Positions 22,780 to 35,478 of a stretch of DNA of 64,000 nt are shown in pieces. The position numbers were made by a program, and so were the translations under genes. How positions within the stretch are numbered: the stretch's first letter is position 1; the number at the start of each line of letters is the position of its first letter. The notes beneath the pieces are model-generated. The model worked only from the letters and a program-made list of their open reading frames with translations. It did no database searches and was not told where the DNA came from. Source of the stretch: Halicephalobus mephisto (taxonomy: Eukaryota; Nematoda; Chromadorea; Rhabditida; Panagrolaimidae); the NCBI GenBank assembly GCA_009193035.1, contig SWDT01000058.1, positions 124,001 to 188,000 of the forward strand, written 5' to 3'.

Positions 22780-25117
22780 ATGAGTAAAGACGACGATACG
22801 ATCTCCCATGGATTCTCAAGTTCTTTCGACTTCTGTGAGACCTGTGTTAGTTCCTACGGTACTCATCTGAAGTCCCCAGTAGTTCCTATTAAAACCCCTC
22901 TATCTACTTTTTCTCTGAAATTTGACTGTTTTAATATCTCAAGATTATTGGAAGAATATTTCTTCTACCTCGACCGGAACCCGAAACTTTACTCTGAAGC
23001 CAAGAAAAAAGCAAAGTTCTTTTTTGGTGATCAATCTTTTGAGCCTTATAATTACTGTAATGAACAACACGGAGAAAGGGCCATCTATGCTCTGCAGGAA
23101 GTTTTAAAAGAATTTCGGTCTGGAGGAACTGACAAAGTTTCCGACGTCCATGAGATGATGCTGTATTCCTTCAAAAAGTACATTCATTACTGGTCTTGGA
23201 CAAATTGTCAGAGTTCCAATTCTTGGGAAAATTGGCTAGCTTTAGGGACTTTTTCTCCCAGGGAGGCCCTCATCTATGAACCAGAAGGAGAGAAAGCTAG
23301 TCATTTCTGGTTAATCCTCGAGATTGCAGCAAATGGAAATGATTGGTTTCTAAACTCAGCTAAGGATTTCTTTTCGGTGAGTTTTTGAAGAAGTTTAATG
23401 ACTACAGTATCTTCGTGATTTTTTAGAAACAGTCAGTGGAGGTTCGGAACTTCATCATCGATTCTCTTCTGAAGAGGGAGAGGACCATCTCTGTCTTCGA
23501 TCTCTTCCAGAAACCAGTTCCTCCAGAGAGTCCCTGGGGATTTGATATTGTCGATCATCTCCCGACTGAGGTGGTCTTCAGGATTTTCGGGCACCTCGAC
23601 GGGAGATCCTTGTTCTCCTGTGCTGCTGTCAACAGAAAGTGGAGAGCAATAGCTTTTGAACCTAGGTTCTGGAAACAGATCAATGAAGTCGAATTCCATG
23701 GAGTTAATCTTCCTGATCCTGTCTACAAATGGAGACCCCCTAAATCTCTCCCCGAAATCGGCTGGAAGGTCCCCCACGGGACTAATTTCTCGATATCCCA
23801 GGCCTACTCCTTCCCTCTTCCCTATTACTGTAGATCGACGATTATGTATAAGTCAGATTTGGACTATTTCGGGATCAACTACCAGAACAGTCTCCTGAAT
23901 GACGAAAGAACCCGAGAACTTTCCAAGTGGCTCCGGTACCAAACGATTAAAAACAACTGGGAGAAGGCGAGAGAGACAAACGTCTCCGTTTTCGAAATCC
24001 CTTCTGTTGCTAGTATTACTGCAGCAGAATTCAAAAATAAACTGTTACTCTTTGGGACGTCAGATGGATCTATCGGATGTTACTCGACTGAAACCGCTTC
24101 CAGGAAATTCTATTACGACTTTGCTCATCTTCAAGGGATCTGGTCGGTGGCCTTGACTGAGGAGGGCGATCTGGCCTTTGCTGGATCTGCAGATAGCACA
24201 ATCAGCGTCTGGGACGTAGAACTAGGCCAAAAGTTCATGATACTCTTCGGACATGAGCACATTGTCAGATGTCTAAAAGTCTACGGAAGAAAGTAAATTC
24301 TAAAGTTTTAAATTTAGTGATTTCTAATTTATTTCTTTTCAGATTATTTAGCGGTTCTCGTGATTCTAGAATCCTTCTGTGGCCGATAGACGAGGTTATT
24401 CTCAAGAGCCATACTCCAACCGTGGTCGCTACTGACTACTTCGTCGAACACCCGGACCGGATCCGGGCCCTCGAGATTAAAGAAAGATTTTTGTTTTCCG
24501 GGGGATCCGATGGTCACGTGTTTGTTACTGACATCGGAAAAAAGAAAATCGTTTTCATGTTCAAGAAACATCTAGGAAAAGTGCTGGTTCTTACTGTAAG
24601 TGCTTATCTTTGGGATTTTTAAACATTAACCTATCGATGATTACAGTACTCTCCTGAAATCAAGATGCTCGCTACTGGAGGTGAGGACAAGAACATTGTC
24701 ACCTATGACCTCCTTGAAAAAGGCAAAACCGACTTCATCTGGGGTCACAGCGCTCCTGTCTCCCATCTAGTCTTTACGGAAGCGAGTCTGATCTCTGGGA
24801 ACGCCAAAGGGGACATCTTCATTCACGATGCCAGACATGGCTGGCCTCTGGCTTTCTTCGACAACCACAAAAGAGGGATAACGGGACTCCATCTGACCCA
24901 ATTCGGACATCTGATTTCGAGCAGTGACGACGGCAATGTCATCATCTTCGACTTGAAGACCAGAAGGACAGTAGCCACACTGTACGAAGACAACTCCGAG
25001 ATGAACCATGTGATCTGGTTCAGTGGGGTCAGCGAAACCCAACTGATCATTGTCCATAGGTTCCAGGATTTAAAAAACAGAATTGTCATGCTAGATTATG
25101 ACTGGCCTTATCCTTAA
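22780..25117 (+). CDS. F-box/WD40-repeat protein
   Basis: Probable SCF ubiquitin-ligase substrate receptor. Exons 22780-23376, 23427-24292, 24343-24595 and 24647-25117 give 728 residues. The first 200 residues are a worm-specific region I do not recognise (DFCETCVSSYG; LALGTFSPREALIYEPEGEK). The F-box is at about residues 235-285: DHLPTEVVFRIFGHLDGRSL, CAAVNRKWRAIAFEPRFWK. WD40 repeats follow: LLLFGTSDGSIGCYS, AFAGSADSTISVWDVE, LFSGSRDSRILLWPID, LFSGGSDGHVFVTDIG, MLATGGEDKNIVTYDL, LISGNAKGDIFIHDAR and LISSSDDGNVIIFDLK. Seven or more blades make a propeller. I cannot say which FBXW type it is; similarity is general. Confidence 0.88.
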
Positions 25118-25998
25118 TCCTAGGATCAAAGCATAATTTTTCCACTTTTATCGTAGTATTTAGGACTTACGGATAGTGACTAGGAGAAATTAGTAGCAAT
25201 CACTATCCAAAATCGATATTGAAAAAACATGATTTCAAACTATTTCCAGTGCTTTCAATAATTATTTTTCTGATTTCAACCTTGGGTCACTTCTTGCCTT
25301 TGTCATTCCTCCCATGGGCCTTCATCACTGATATATTGCCATTTATGTAGTGTAAAATTATAAATATAATAAAAGTGAATTTATTTACGTACCTTTGAAG
25401 TCCATAGGTGAAATTTGAAGAATGAAAGACGAACTTATGGGAACTTTATTTACATTGACAGCAAGCAAAACAAACGCCAATGATCCTTTTCGTTTTTTAC
25501 CGGATTCAAACTAAATTCTGTGTATTTTTGAATTTCTCAAAGCTGCTTTAAATCATTTGATTTTTTTACTTTTATCGATGTACTTTATCGTTTGTAGTGC
25601 TGATAATTCCCGTTGTTCTATTTTTCAGCAATAATCGATTCGATATCTAAAGACTAGAAGAAACGTTTTCCGTGTGCTTTTCATGTACCTTTGTTAATTT
25701 CCCTGAATTAAATTTTTATTTTTCATTATATTTTTTGTTTTTAAAATAATTTATAAAAACAAACAGATTTAAATAGTAATAGTTAATTTGCTACTTTTGA
25801 CTTTTGGAGGATAATTTTTAAATAAATAATTTTTTCAAATTATCGATTTTAAGCATTTTAGTCATCAAAAATTAGTTTCTTAACTTATTTATTTTTCTGA
25901 ATATAAAATTACTGTTTGTTAATTTGTAAATTGTTCTTTGTTGCTCTGGATTTTATTCAATTTTGACTACTATGTTTTAAGGCGTTAAATCTTCTACA
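25118..25998. other. Intergenic region, no gene seen
   Basis: AT-rich throughout, with no open frame worth noting. It includes the 3' end of the F-box gene and the promoter of the nuclear receptor gene. Confidence 0.45.
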
Positions 25999-27317
25999 AT
26001 GTACACTTTTCACTTACAATACCCACCACAGACAGATCCCACAGGAGAGGATTCAGGAGTCGACACTTCCGGCAAACTCAGAAGTGTTCCGGACACCTGT
26101 CTTGTTTGCGGGACCTTGACCAGAGGGATGCACTTCCAAGTGGCCTGTTGCAGAGCTTGTGCGGCATTTTTCAGGCTTGGTTAATTAGTTGTTTAATTAA
26201 TTTAATTTGGTTTTATTTCAGAAGATCAGTAAAGGCGAAAAAGGTCTACCAATGCCGGAGAGGAAACAGAAACTGCGATCTGACCAATCCCCCCAACGGA
26301 AAGCCCATTTGTCGTTTCTGTCGTCTCCAGAAGTGCTACACAGTCGGAATGAGACTTGAGAACTCCACCAATGACGAAATCCCTTCAGTTCATTCCAATA
26401 CTTACAGTGCAGATTCCTCTAGTTCCGGAAGTCCTCAAAATCCTTCTTTCCTCAGAGTTGTCGAGGGGAATCGGTTGAAAAGAGACGTCGACAAAGTCAT
26501 CCAGGAAATTAAAGAATTCTTCAAGTTCACCACTCGTGTCGAAGGGATTCATATCCTCTCCGGAGTCCACACTACTCCTTTCCAGCAGCTACAGTACGCT
26601 TTTTCAAAGTTCAGAGAAGAAATGAGCCCAAATACAACTATTCAACCCGTCCAGATCTACGACAAATTGATCATGTACCCTTTCCTAGAAGAGTACGCCA
26701 AGAAGAGCGCACAGATGATGATGGCCTGTGATCCCTTTATTCATCTGTGTCCTGAGGACAAATTCAGATTATTCAAACACGCTTGGCCCTTGATTCACTA
26801 TTTAGAGAGGCAATTCTCGTCCTGTGAACTATTTAGCTACGACATAAACGACTACAGATATTTATTGACGGACAAAATAGCTGTCCATGCGGAGAAGACA
26901 GAGGTCTACATTGAGGGGATGCCTTCGCAGAAAACTGAAGAACTCATGAAATTCTGCTATCCTCTGAGACAGGGAATGTTGGAGTTGGTTACAATCCCCA
27001 TGAAACGAATTCATGTGACTCAGTTCGAAATTTGCTACATGATCGGACTGATCATCTTCAACACGACTGAAGTCAAAGATCTTCGAGAAGACACGAAGAT
27101 AATCGGAGAGGAGGTCGTGGAACAATTCAGCTCCGAACTCCACAACTACTACACTTATGAGTTGAAGATGCCCAACTACGCCTCCAGACACGCCAAGCTG
27201 ATCAGACTTATCAGCGGATCCCAGCGGATGACAATGAAGATTTCAGAGTACATGATCATGGCCAAGGTATTCGACCTTTTCGTCACTGATATCTACGAGA
27301 GCGAATTGGTAGTTTAG
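25999..27317 (+). CDS. nhr: Nuclear hormone receptor (NR2-derived worm type)
   Basis: Transcription factor with an N-terminal C4 DNA-binding domain and a C-terminal ligand-binding domain, 423 residues from exons 25999-26174 and 26222-27317. Zinc finger 1 uses Cys34, Cys37, Cys51 and Cys54. The P-box is CRACAAFFRR, typical of the expanded nematode receptors. Finger 2 shows CRRGNRNCDL and CRFCRLQKCYTVGM. The ligand-binding domain (about residues 180-420) includes DKFRLFKHAWPLIHYLER and ends at KVFDLFVTDIYESE, resembling an AF-2 helix. The single intron (26175-26221, 47 bp) begins GC rather than GT. Only this reading gives the invariant FFRRSV junction. Confidence 0.92.
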
Positions 27318-28259
27318 AAAAGAAACTGTAAATAATTGAACTATGTTATATTTTTAAATTTTGATGATCTGATCACATTCTGTTACTCAAAATTCCCTAT
27401 TATTGATCTTCAAGCTGGAAATAGATAATAAACAACTAGAATTCTGGCTTCTAACGAACATCATGCTGCCTTAAGGAAAATGCCAGCTTAACCTTATTCA
27501 TGGATGTCATTAAAGCTTCCGTTCGGGAGCAAAGGAATAAGTTTCTTTTATTCCTTTGAATTCGACTAAAATGGCATCATTTGTAGTTCTTTTTATATCT
27601 GCAACGTCAGTAAAGCTTAGCAACTTTTCTATAAAGATTGAAAACAGTTTGAATTTTTCCAATTTTAATTAAAATCAAAGAATTAACAAAATTAAAAAAT
27701 TGTTTTGATATTCTCCGAATATGAACTCTGAACACAAGTGAATATAAATAATTCGTTTTTTACAGTAATCAAATTAGCTTGAACATTTTTGAATAATGAA
27801 AAATAATAAATCACTTAATTCAGTCACTATTCTAATTCAAAACTATCAACTCCAGAAGTGATCTTGAATAATGTCTGAAACCACAGACGTCCTCCTCATC
27901 AGTCACTATCCTAGGAACTTACAGGAGTAATTTTCAGTCGAAAAACAACCCCAACATTAATTTCAAATAACGAGCAAAAAATAAACTTTTCTTCAATTCA
28001 GAATACTGTCCGAATTTTCTACTGTAAGTTTTCCATTCCTAAAAATTACTCCAAAAAAATCGAAAAATAGAATTTAATTTATTTTTTACTTTTCGGGTCG
28101 TTTTGTACAGCAATAAGAAAATTTAAAATCCCGTAAATGAAATACAAAACCAGGATCTCATGGAATCCATAAAGGCAAATTGAAAAACATGTTCCACATC
28201 AGAATTTGAGTATCACCAGGACTTGAAAGACTGGACATGAGCAATTTACAGTTGATTGT
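27318..28259. other. Intergenic region, no gene seen
   Basis: AT-rich convergent 3' region between the nuclear receptor and a minus-strand gene. It carries one TACAGTA motif (27761-27767) of a kind repeated across 27.7-32.3 kb. Confidence 0.4.
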
Positions 28260-28829
28260 CTAGACAATGAACGGATCTCCAGGTTGATGAGACATTGTTG
28301 AGCCCGTCGATGACACCGACGAACTCTTCGGTTTCAGATGGATTTTGATTTGGGCTGGGGTTCTGAGAAGTTTTTCGAATTCGTACTGTAATGATTGAAA
28401 GTTAGCCAAGTTACAGTAAGAAGTCTTACCAGATGCTGAGTGACGTCCATTTTCATCGGAGGTAACGAGTACTTAGGGTGGAGATAGTCGTTTGGCTTCT
28501 GCTGGACGGCGGAGACTAGATTCGTACAACTATTACCGTAATCCCCGTCCATCAATGAGAACTTTCGATGTAAGAATTCCACGGATTGACTAAATTGGCT
28601 GAAAAAGAAAGTTTATCTTCCAGTTACAGTAACCCTTGACGAACCTTCCAGAACTAATGCTTTCTAACTCGATGAATTTGGTGTTCCTCCTGGGCGACTT
28701 GATCGATGCCATAGGCAGTTCGGTTTTGGAATAAAACATCGTGGAGGATATAGAACACCATCGAGCAAAAAATACAATTAATAAAAGTGTGTACAGGAAG
28801 AGAACGCAGATTGTCACTATCAGGAACAT
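28260..28829 (-). CDS. Small membrane-anchored protein, unknown
   Basis: Three exons, 28829-28645, 28598-28430 and 28385-28260, join in phase and encode 159 residues. The N-terminus is a strong hydrophobic segment (FLIVTICVLFLYTLLLIVFF) that could be a signal anchor. It is followed by ARWCSISS, a basic stretch (IKSPRRNTKF) and a hydrophilic remainder. The last exon reads YEFEKLLRTPAQIKIHLKPK and ends in a Ser-rich tail (SHQPGDPFIV). Splice sites are good (GTTCGT/TTTCAG; GTAAGA/TTACAG). No family recognised. An upstream exon cannot be excluded. Confidence 0.6.
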
Positions 28830-29037
28830 TGAGGTTTATTTTTCTACATTTCACTCTGTCTTCTATACTGTAGCTAATGAAACATATAGTACGCTGCAAA
28901 TAATTAAGGCAATGAAATTAATCAAGAAAGCGAATGGATTTCGACACGACCTTTAATTAATCGAAAAACGGGAATTACGTCAATTGCAAAAGTCAAAAAA
29001 CAACAGTTGTTAATTTGCGGCTAGTCTTGGATAAACG

Positions 29038-29508
29038 ATGGCTGATTTGGGTTGCTGGAAGCCTCGTGGCAAGTTCAAAAATAAAGAAACAAGAGTGGCA
29101 GTCTCGTTTGCAACAAAGACGAATAAGACTGATCAGCTTTCATTTCCAGTGCCTACGCAGAGATTTTTAAAATCCCGAACGCACATTGGAGACAATATAA
29201 AACCAATAAAATCTTCCTCGGACCCAACACCAATTTCGAAATATTATCTTCCACATCTTAAACGGGACAAAAGATCAAAAGTACAAAACTTCAGGAATCT
29301 GACCATAAAGTTTATTAATATTAAGTACTTTAAGCACCATGTCGAAGCTCTTATTATAACTCTCAATTTCCACAAAGGGCCTTTCATGTCTACATTTATT
29401 ATTAATAGACAAAACACAAGGAGTTTAAGATGCAACAGTCGTTTTCAGTTGACATGTTCGGGTAATTTAAAGGGGGAGGGAAATACAGTAACGTATAAGT
29501 ACACTTGA
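29038..29508 (+). CDS. Uncertain single-exon open frame
   Basis: An uninterrupted 156-codon frame beginning MADLGCWKPRGKFKNKETRV, long for this AT-rich region. The first half is basic and polar (KSRTHIGDNIKP, ISKYYLPHLKRDKRSK). The second half looks less protein-like. It has no signal peptide or known motif. It could be a real gene, a first exon or chance. Confidence 0.27.
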   Translation: MADLGCWKPRGKFKNKETRVAVSFATKTNKTDQLSFPVPTQRFLKSRTHIGDNIKPIKSSSDPTPISKYYLPHLKRDKRSKVQNFRNLTIKFINIKYFKHHVEALIITLNFHKGPFMSTFIINRQNTRSLRCNSRFQLTCSGNLKGEGNTVTYKYT

Positions 29509-31096
29509 AAGTGAAAGATAAAAGATAAAAATCTAGTTCATTGATTATGCAAATATGCAAGTTGCAAACATGACGACAAATTTTTTGAGTTTTTCGACCT
29601 CCGAAACCACGGGACAGACATCACAATTAGAAAGAAGAAAAGAAAGTATCGGATTCCAGGAAGTTCTGAGATCTCCTCGGGATAACAAACGAACTAGACG
29701 GGATAAACTAGCGAAAAACCATAAATAATAGGCACAAAAATGCCCACATGACTCGATTACAGTAATGAGAACAAAGATGAACAATAAGTATGTAAAAGTA
29801 CTGACAACTATCGTAAAAAATCATCAAAAACAAAATTACTAATCTGTTCCGTATTATCAAAATTGGAACTCAGGATTCAAGGTCGAAATTTGGGTTTTTG
29901 TGTTAAAAAACATCTGTGGATATTTTCTATTTCAAAAATCTGTTTCATTGAAATTAATATCTGGAATTAGCTAAATTTTTCTAATTCAAAAATGACTCAT
30001 AAGTTGCGTTTTAACACGAACAATCCAAATTTTGACCTCGAACCCTGAGTTCCAACTTTAAAAATACGAATCACTGATCCTGTTTCGTCATAGGGATTAA
30101 ATTCCAGCCAAGAATCATCAAACTTTTTTCTAATCCACGGTTGAATTAAAAGTCAGTTATTTTCTGTTAATTTTTATATTTTCAACATTAAACCAGGTTG
30201 AAATAAGCATTTATATAAGAATAAAAAATAAATCAATTTTAATGAAAGCAAAACTGAAACAAATGAGTGAAAAAGAAAAGCAAGTTCAAAAATTCTTGAG
30301 CAGAATTAGTCTTTTTTGGGGAATAAAATCAAATTGAATTTTTTTAAACTCTGAATTTACATTTGACTTATCACAAATCACTCAAAAATTTAGTCCTGTG
30401 ATTCCGAAATAGATGACAAAAAATTAAACTTTTTTGACGTCATGTTCACCCTCATATTGAAAGTAAATTGAAAACAATTAAATTAATTTTTCTGTGAAAT
30501 TCGAAAGAAACTACAGACTAAAGGAAAAGTTCAAAGTAAAGTTAGATTTTTGAACTTTCAAAAAAGGTCAAGGAGAAAGCCTCGGGAAATATGCATCAGC
30601 TGGACTTTTTGGATTGCTTTTTCCAGACAACACAACATGATTCCAGCAACCGTGAGAAACTGTGGTTTAGTTTGCAAAGGACATATGGGGGAAGACCACG
30701 TGAAAAAACGGTTCAAAATCGAACCACTTGATGTCAAAACTGCAAAAATTGCAAAAATATTTTTAAAATTCACACCAACAAAAATGAGAATTTTTTAAGT
30801 ATTATGTTTCTCATACAAGTCTTCAACCACAAAATTCCTTAATAAATAAAACCAAAAATGTCGTCAAGCGTTCCCTTTTTATTTGAACAAAATTGAGATC
30901 AAAAATTTTTTGTTGAAACCGAACACTATAGTCATTTTTTACCAAACGGAATCAACATAGAGAACCTCTTAAATTTCTGCAAACTAAAGTACATTAAGAA
31001 AATAAATGACATGAACATTTGAGTTTTGTGTATGAACTCAATTACGAAAAAAAATAAAAATTTCAAAACAAAATAAAAAAACGTGGATGGTTTCTG
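29509..31096. other. Intergenic region, no supported gene
   Basis: AT-rich with scattered short open frames on both strands (for example minus 29545-29784 and both strands at 30550-30798), none with a consistent exon structure. It contains the inverted repeat at 29859-30060 and TACAGTA motifs. Confidence 0.35.
29859..30060. repeat. Imperfect inverted repeat, MITE-like
   Basis: Arms of about 50 bp (29859-29908 and 30009-30060) are near reverse complements across a loop of about 100 bp. Shared arm blocks are TTGGAACTCAGG, AAGGTCGAAATTTGG versus GAGGTCAAAATTTGG, and GTGTTAAAA. No coding capacity. It looks like a small non-autonomous element or a foldback. Confidence 0.6.
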
Positions 31097-31522
31097 ATGT
31101 TTTTTGAAGAAATTGGAAACAATAAACAAAGTAGAAAAATAAGAATCATTTTCCGAGCTTCCGCCGGTAAGTATCTTCCTGAAATCCGAGTTCGAGGATA
31201 AGTCGAAAAGGAAATCAAATCCATGTTACTGGGATACTTTAACGAAAAAGTAAACAGAAATTGGAAAGGATTACAGTAGTTTTAAATATCTTTAATGTTC
31301 AGAAATCGATCTTGTACAGATCGATTGAGTCACCAATCTTCCGGTCAGAAGTTTTCAATGAACGAACTGGCAATTGTTTTATTGCTATCGGTCGAGAAAA
31401 CTAACAACACGGCGATTGATCACACGTCCAATGGCTTTTTGCAGCTGCCTCGGGAAAGCCCTGGAAGTCTCCCTTCGACGACAAAGATCATTCTCTCACC
31501 AACTATACGATTTTTCTCCTAG
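31097..31522 (+). CDS. Candidate two-exon gene, unknown
   Basis: Exon 31097-31166 (MFFEEIGNNKQSRKIRIIFR, ending before a strong GTAAGT) can join in phase to 31320-31522 after a TGTACAG acceptor, giving 90 residues that include NELAIVLLLSVEKT and ESPGSLPSTTKIILS. A second frame is open over the same second exon (ITRPMAFCSCLGKALEVSLR), so the choice is uncertain. No family recognised. Confidence 0.25.
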
Positions 31523-32736
31523 GTTGGATTTGTCAAAATTCTTAAAATCAGTGTTGAGAAATTATTTTTAAGAATTTAATTTTTAAAGTTTTTAGAACTA
31601 TGAAATGATATTAATGATTCCTTAAAAATTAAAGTTTTTCCATAGTCAACATGTTAAAAAGTTTATAAAATTACACCGCATCTTCACAAAAAACGAAAAA
31701 TATTCTACGCAAATTTTCTCCTAAATTCTGCAAGTTTTCCGAAAACTTAAATAACATGACAACAAATTAGCTTAGCTTTTTTATTGCCAAAAATTGGAAT
31801 TTGCAGAATAACCTGGATAACAAAAATAAATTTCATCATCAACTCAAAATTGACCTGAGGAGATGAACAGCTCACTTAAAGCTGAAAATAGAATGACCTG
31901 AGCTATTTACATCCAATGGAAAAACACGACGTTGTTCCACTTGTGACTAATTCTGAAACAAAAGAGAGCTTTGGTCTTTCCTCCGAGACTCTTCCAGAAA
32001 ACCAAATTCCACGGTCAAAAAGCAATGAAAGGAAATGGTCAAATGTGGTCTGTTTTCTCTCATTTACATAATTAGTGGATTTCGGCGTCAACATCTAAAG
32101 ACCAAGATTTATACTTTCGAAACCCTGTGGAATTCCTTTCGTCATCCAAGAAGAAAATAATCCCACTTGTAGCCACTGGTCAAGAAGACAAATACAGACG
32201 TCATCAAACGACGATTATGAAAGGCCTTTAATCCTTCCACAGCTCTTTCAGAACCTTACTGTAAGACTAAAAAAACTTTCATAACCTCTAAGCTTCTTCA
32301 TTTCCTCCGAATACTAAACATTCAATCCTTCTACCTATCTGCACTACCAAAAACGGTCAATTTAACCTTTCTACTTTGACTACCCAAAGTGTAACACAAA
32401 AGACACATTCATAGACTCAAAAACAATTATGGGATTTTCTCGGAGCCATTTTAAATTGTTTCATTTGTTGATGTTCTGAAAAAACAATAGATATTTTGTA
32501 AAAGAATACTGCTACAAAAACGTAAAAATGAATAGTCTATATTGTTTTCGAAAAGGAACACAGAATGCTTGATCCTCGCCAGCTGTTAATGCCGAACGGG
32601 AAAGATGATCCATCAAAGTCCCAAAATATAAAGATGCAATTTGTCGGGATCAATCAATAAAAATATACCCGCAGGCGTTCTGTCAAAATTTTTATCGTCA
32701 AATCAATCACATAATTAACGTCACAACAGAATAAAG
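31523..32736. other. Intergenic region, no supported gene
   Basis: A 63-codon minus-strand frame at 31903-32094 is the only notable open frame, without splice context. The remainder is 3' flanking sequence of rbm-22. Confidence 0.35.
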
Positions 32737-34155
32737 TTACATTGGTGCTCTTGTGCCCAATCTATTCGGGTCCTGACTTGGATAGTAGACTTGGTTGAGA
32801 TCCACTGAACCATCAGTATTTCTCTTGGGAGCTACATTCGGAACGAAGAGTCTCGGCATTTTTGCAGGACCAGTTGCCGCTTCGGCTTCTTCCTCTGTGA
32901 TAACCTCAACATGAGGTCGTTTTGAAGGACCGGCTTCATCAAGCGACGGGACGGGTAAGTTCCCAGGAAGATTAGGAATGTCCCTGTATGTCTTTTTCTC
33001 GTCATAGCCTTCAAACCGAGTCTGAGCTTGAGGACGACCCCATCGGATACTGAGTTTCTGTCCATTAACCATGGTTTGGTTGAACGACCTTTCTGCCGCT
33101 AATTCAGCTCCTTCTCTGGTCAGGAAGTCGATGAAAGCACAGAACTTATTCGGGAGAACATGAATTTGTCGGATTTCCCCGAATTGATAAAAGTGATTTC
33201 GCAAATCCTCTTCCGTCACGACTAACTGTCCTTCTCGACCAAGATTACCAACATAGAGAGTAGTAATTGTCTGGTCTGTGGGAACAACCAACTTTGGAGC
33301 CGCTTTTGCTCTTGAAAGAAGTTTCTCAGCAACCGGATCGTTAGCTCCGTAATAACGGTCTCGAATATTCTGCAAACTCAACTTATCATCCACAGGTTTC
33401 GGGGCTTCATGTCTGAAGTAATCACGTATTAACGAAATCTGAGAACATGAACCAACTTACCTGTAGGGACATTCGTCACCACGTTTACACTCTCCCTTCA
33501 CAAAAAAGGAACAAATATGAGGGGCATTTCTGGCGTAATAAGGTTCTCTTCCTCGTGAAGTCGCCAACTTCGTCAGCATTTCATTCGTTCCTGCATTAGG
33601 AATCAGCGCCAATTCTCCATAGGGTGTGGTACCATCCGTTTCCGCTAGAGCCCTTTCGGCATTCTGAACAAAGTAGTCTCTATTAGCTCCTTGAGTCGGG
33701 AATTGCTCTTTGACTTGCAGAGCTTGATCACGAACTTGCACAGGGAGTCCTGCAAGATGATTTCATATATCTATTTCCCATCAAAAGCAAAAACGAACCA
33801 TATTCAAGATCTAGAAGACACGTTTGGCAGACATTCTTCATCTTGGCACATGTTTGACAGACTTCTGTTTTCTTAAACCGAGCTCCACGACCTGGACACC
33901 ATCTGAACGAAGTAAACGGGCGATTGCAAACCTTGCATTCGTCACCATACTTGTTCTTTTGCTAAAAAGAGAAAATAAGGTAAAAGCACAAAGAAACAAA
34001 GGAAACTTACCATTCGGATATATGGATTAGGGCCGAGACATGTTTCGCACAGGATTGGGAAATCCTGAAAATTCGTGATCAGAAATTACTTTACAGAACG
34101 GAAAACTTACTCCGTCTTCCCATTTCTTCCTGTTATAGAGAGATTCCTTGGACAT
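32737..34155 (-). CDS. rbm-22: RBM22/Slt11-like pre-mRNA splicing factor
   Basis: Orthologue of RBM22 (yeast Cwc2/Ecm2 relatives), which contacts U6 snRNA and the pre-mRNA at the active spliceosome. Exons 34155-34111, 34064-34011, 33961-33799, 33749-33461 and 33412-32737 give 408 residues. The N-terminal Cys cluster is [31 protein letters not shown] and [20 protein letters not shown]. The C3H zinc finger is [19 protein letters not shown]. The RRM shows RNP2 [23 protein letters not shown] and RNP1-like FCAFIDF. The C-terminus keeps IHYPSQDP-like [11 protein letters not shown] but lacks the long Pro-rich tail of the human protein. Confidence 0.96.
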
Positions 34156-35478
34156 GCTCAAAAGATGCAAAAACTCAACCAAAGTGATGAAGCGGGAACG
34201 AAGAAGCAGACGCGGAATGACGAAAACAAAAAATTGTGCAAAAGGACATTTCGCCAACGGAATCGAGTTTCATACTTGTGAAACTTCAATCCCTCAACGT
34301 TAAATACTTAGATTACTAGAAAATATTATTATTCTTTGCAAACTGTAAAACGCCTCAACTTCGGCCCTTATAAGATCTTGTATTCTATTGATATTCAAAA
34401 ATCAATTTTGTCTGAAACAGAGTTCCCCGATGGGTTTTTCCTTAATACCCTTATCTTAGCTGCAATTCTCGGAATATTTTGGGTGAAGATCGTTAGTTAC
34501 TAGACTATAGTTTAAAATATTCTAAAAACTTACTATATCATTCTACTATTGCAAACACGTACTCTACTATCAGTCTTATTTTTTGTTTTCCGGATCCGGA
34601 TGTTACCGATCTTTTAAAGCAGTTCCACCTATATAATTATGAATAAAATGCCCTTAGTTCTCATAATTTTATTTTTGATCAAAGACTCTAATTAATAGTC
34701 TCACAAGTTAAACTGAAATTTCGTTTTTATTACTACTTTTTAAATTAAACATTGCATTACTATGTACTATCACAACCGTTATTATTACAAATAATACTCA
34801 TTAATCTATCATCGTATAGGTTTAGTGAAATCCTTTTTTTTCCTGTTTTCATCGTGTTTATGAATTCTAAAACAATTAAATTCATACAATATGAATACGG
34901 GGAATAAAAAATAACAAGGAGACCAATCCACAGATATCCTTGCGAATAGGAAATCTGTAAAACTAAAAATTAATAGGAAAAAATTCAACGAAAACAAAAA
35001 CTATAACTGCAAAGTGATAACTAGGGAGCAATTACGGAGAAAACAGATTGATAGTGATTCAAGTTACTGGAATTCAAAGGAATTATTAGGACCCTTATTC
35101 TCAGTTCAATACCATACTGACCAAACTGAATGTTGGAATTACACAATTACTAGAAAATTACGTTTGGACGACAAATAATAATATCAATGGACAACATAAT
35201 ATTCACAGCAAAGAGCTGAACCTCAGTCTTTCAAAAGATCAAAGAAAAAGTGAAATGGAGAGAAATTCCTCAGATTCTTCATTTTTCCGTATTTGGAAGC
35301 ATCTACAGAAGTTGTATATAATTGGTATTTCTAGAACACCCTCCTCCGGGAGATCAGAGGTGTTTTTGCAATCTCACAGCACATTTAACAAAAAAATACA
35401 ATTATTTTTGCTATTTCTGATCACATTGAATCTGGCACATCTTATTATTTATTTCATAATTTCAAATTTTAAAAAGTT
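34156..35478. other. Intergenic region, no gene seen
   Basis: AT-rich region that includes the rbm-22 promoter and the FAAH 3' flank. A 101-codon plus-strand frame at 35255-35560 runs into the FAAH last exon on the opposite strand and has no splice support. Confidence 0.4.
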
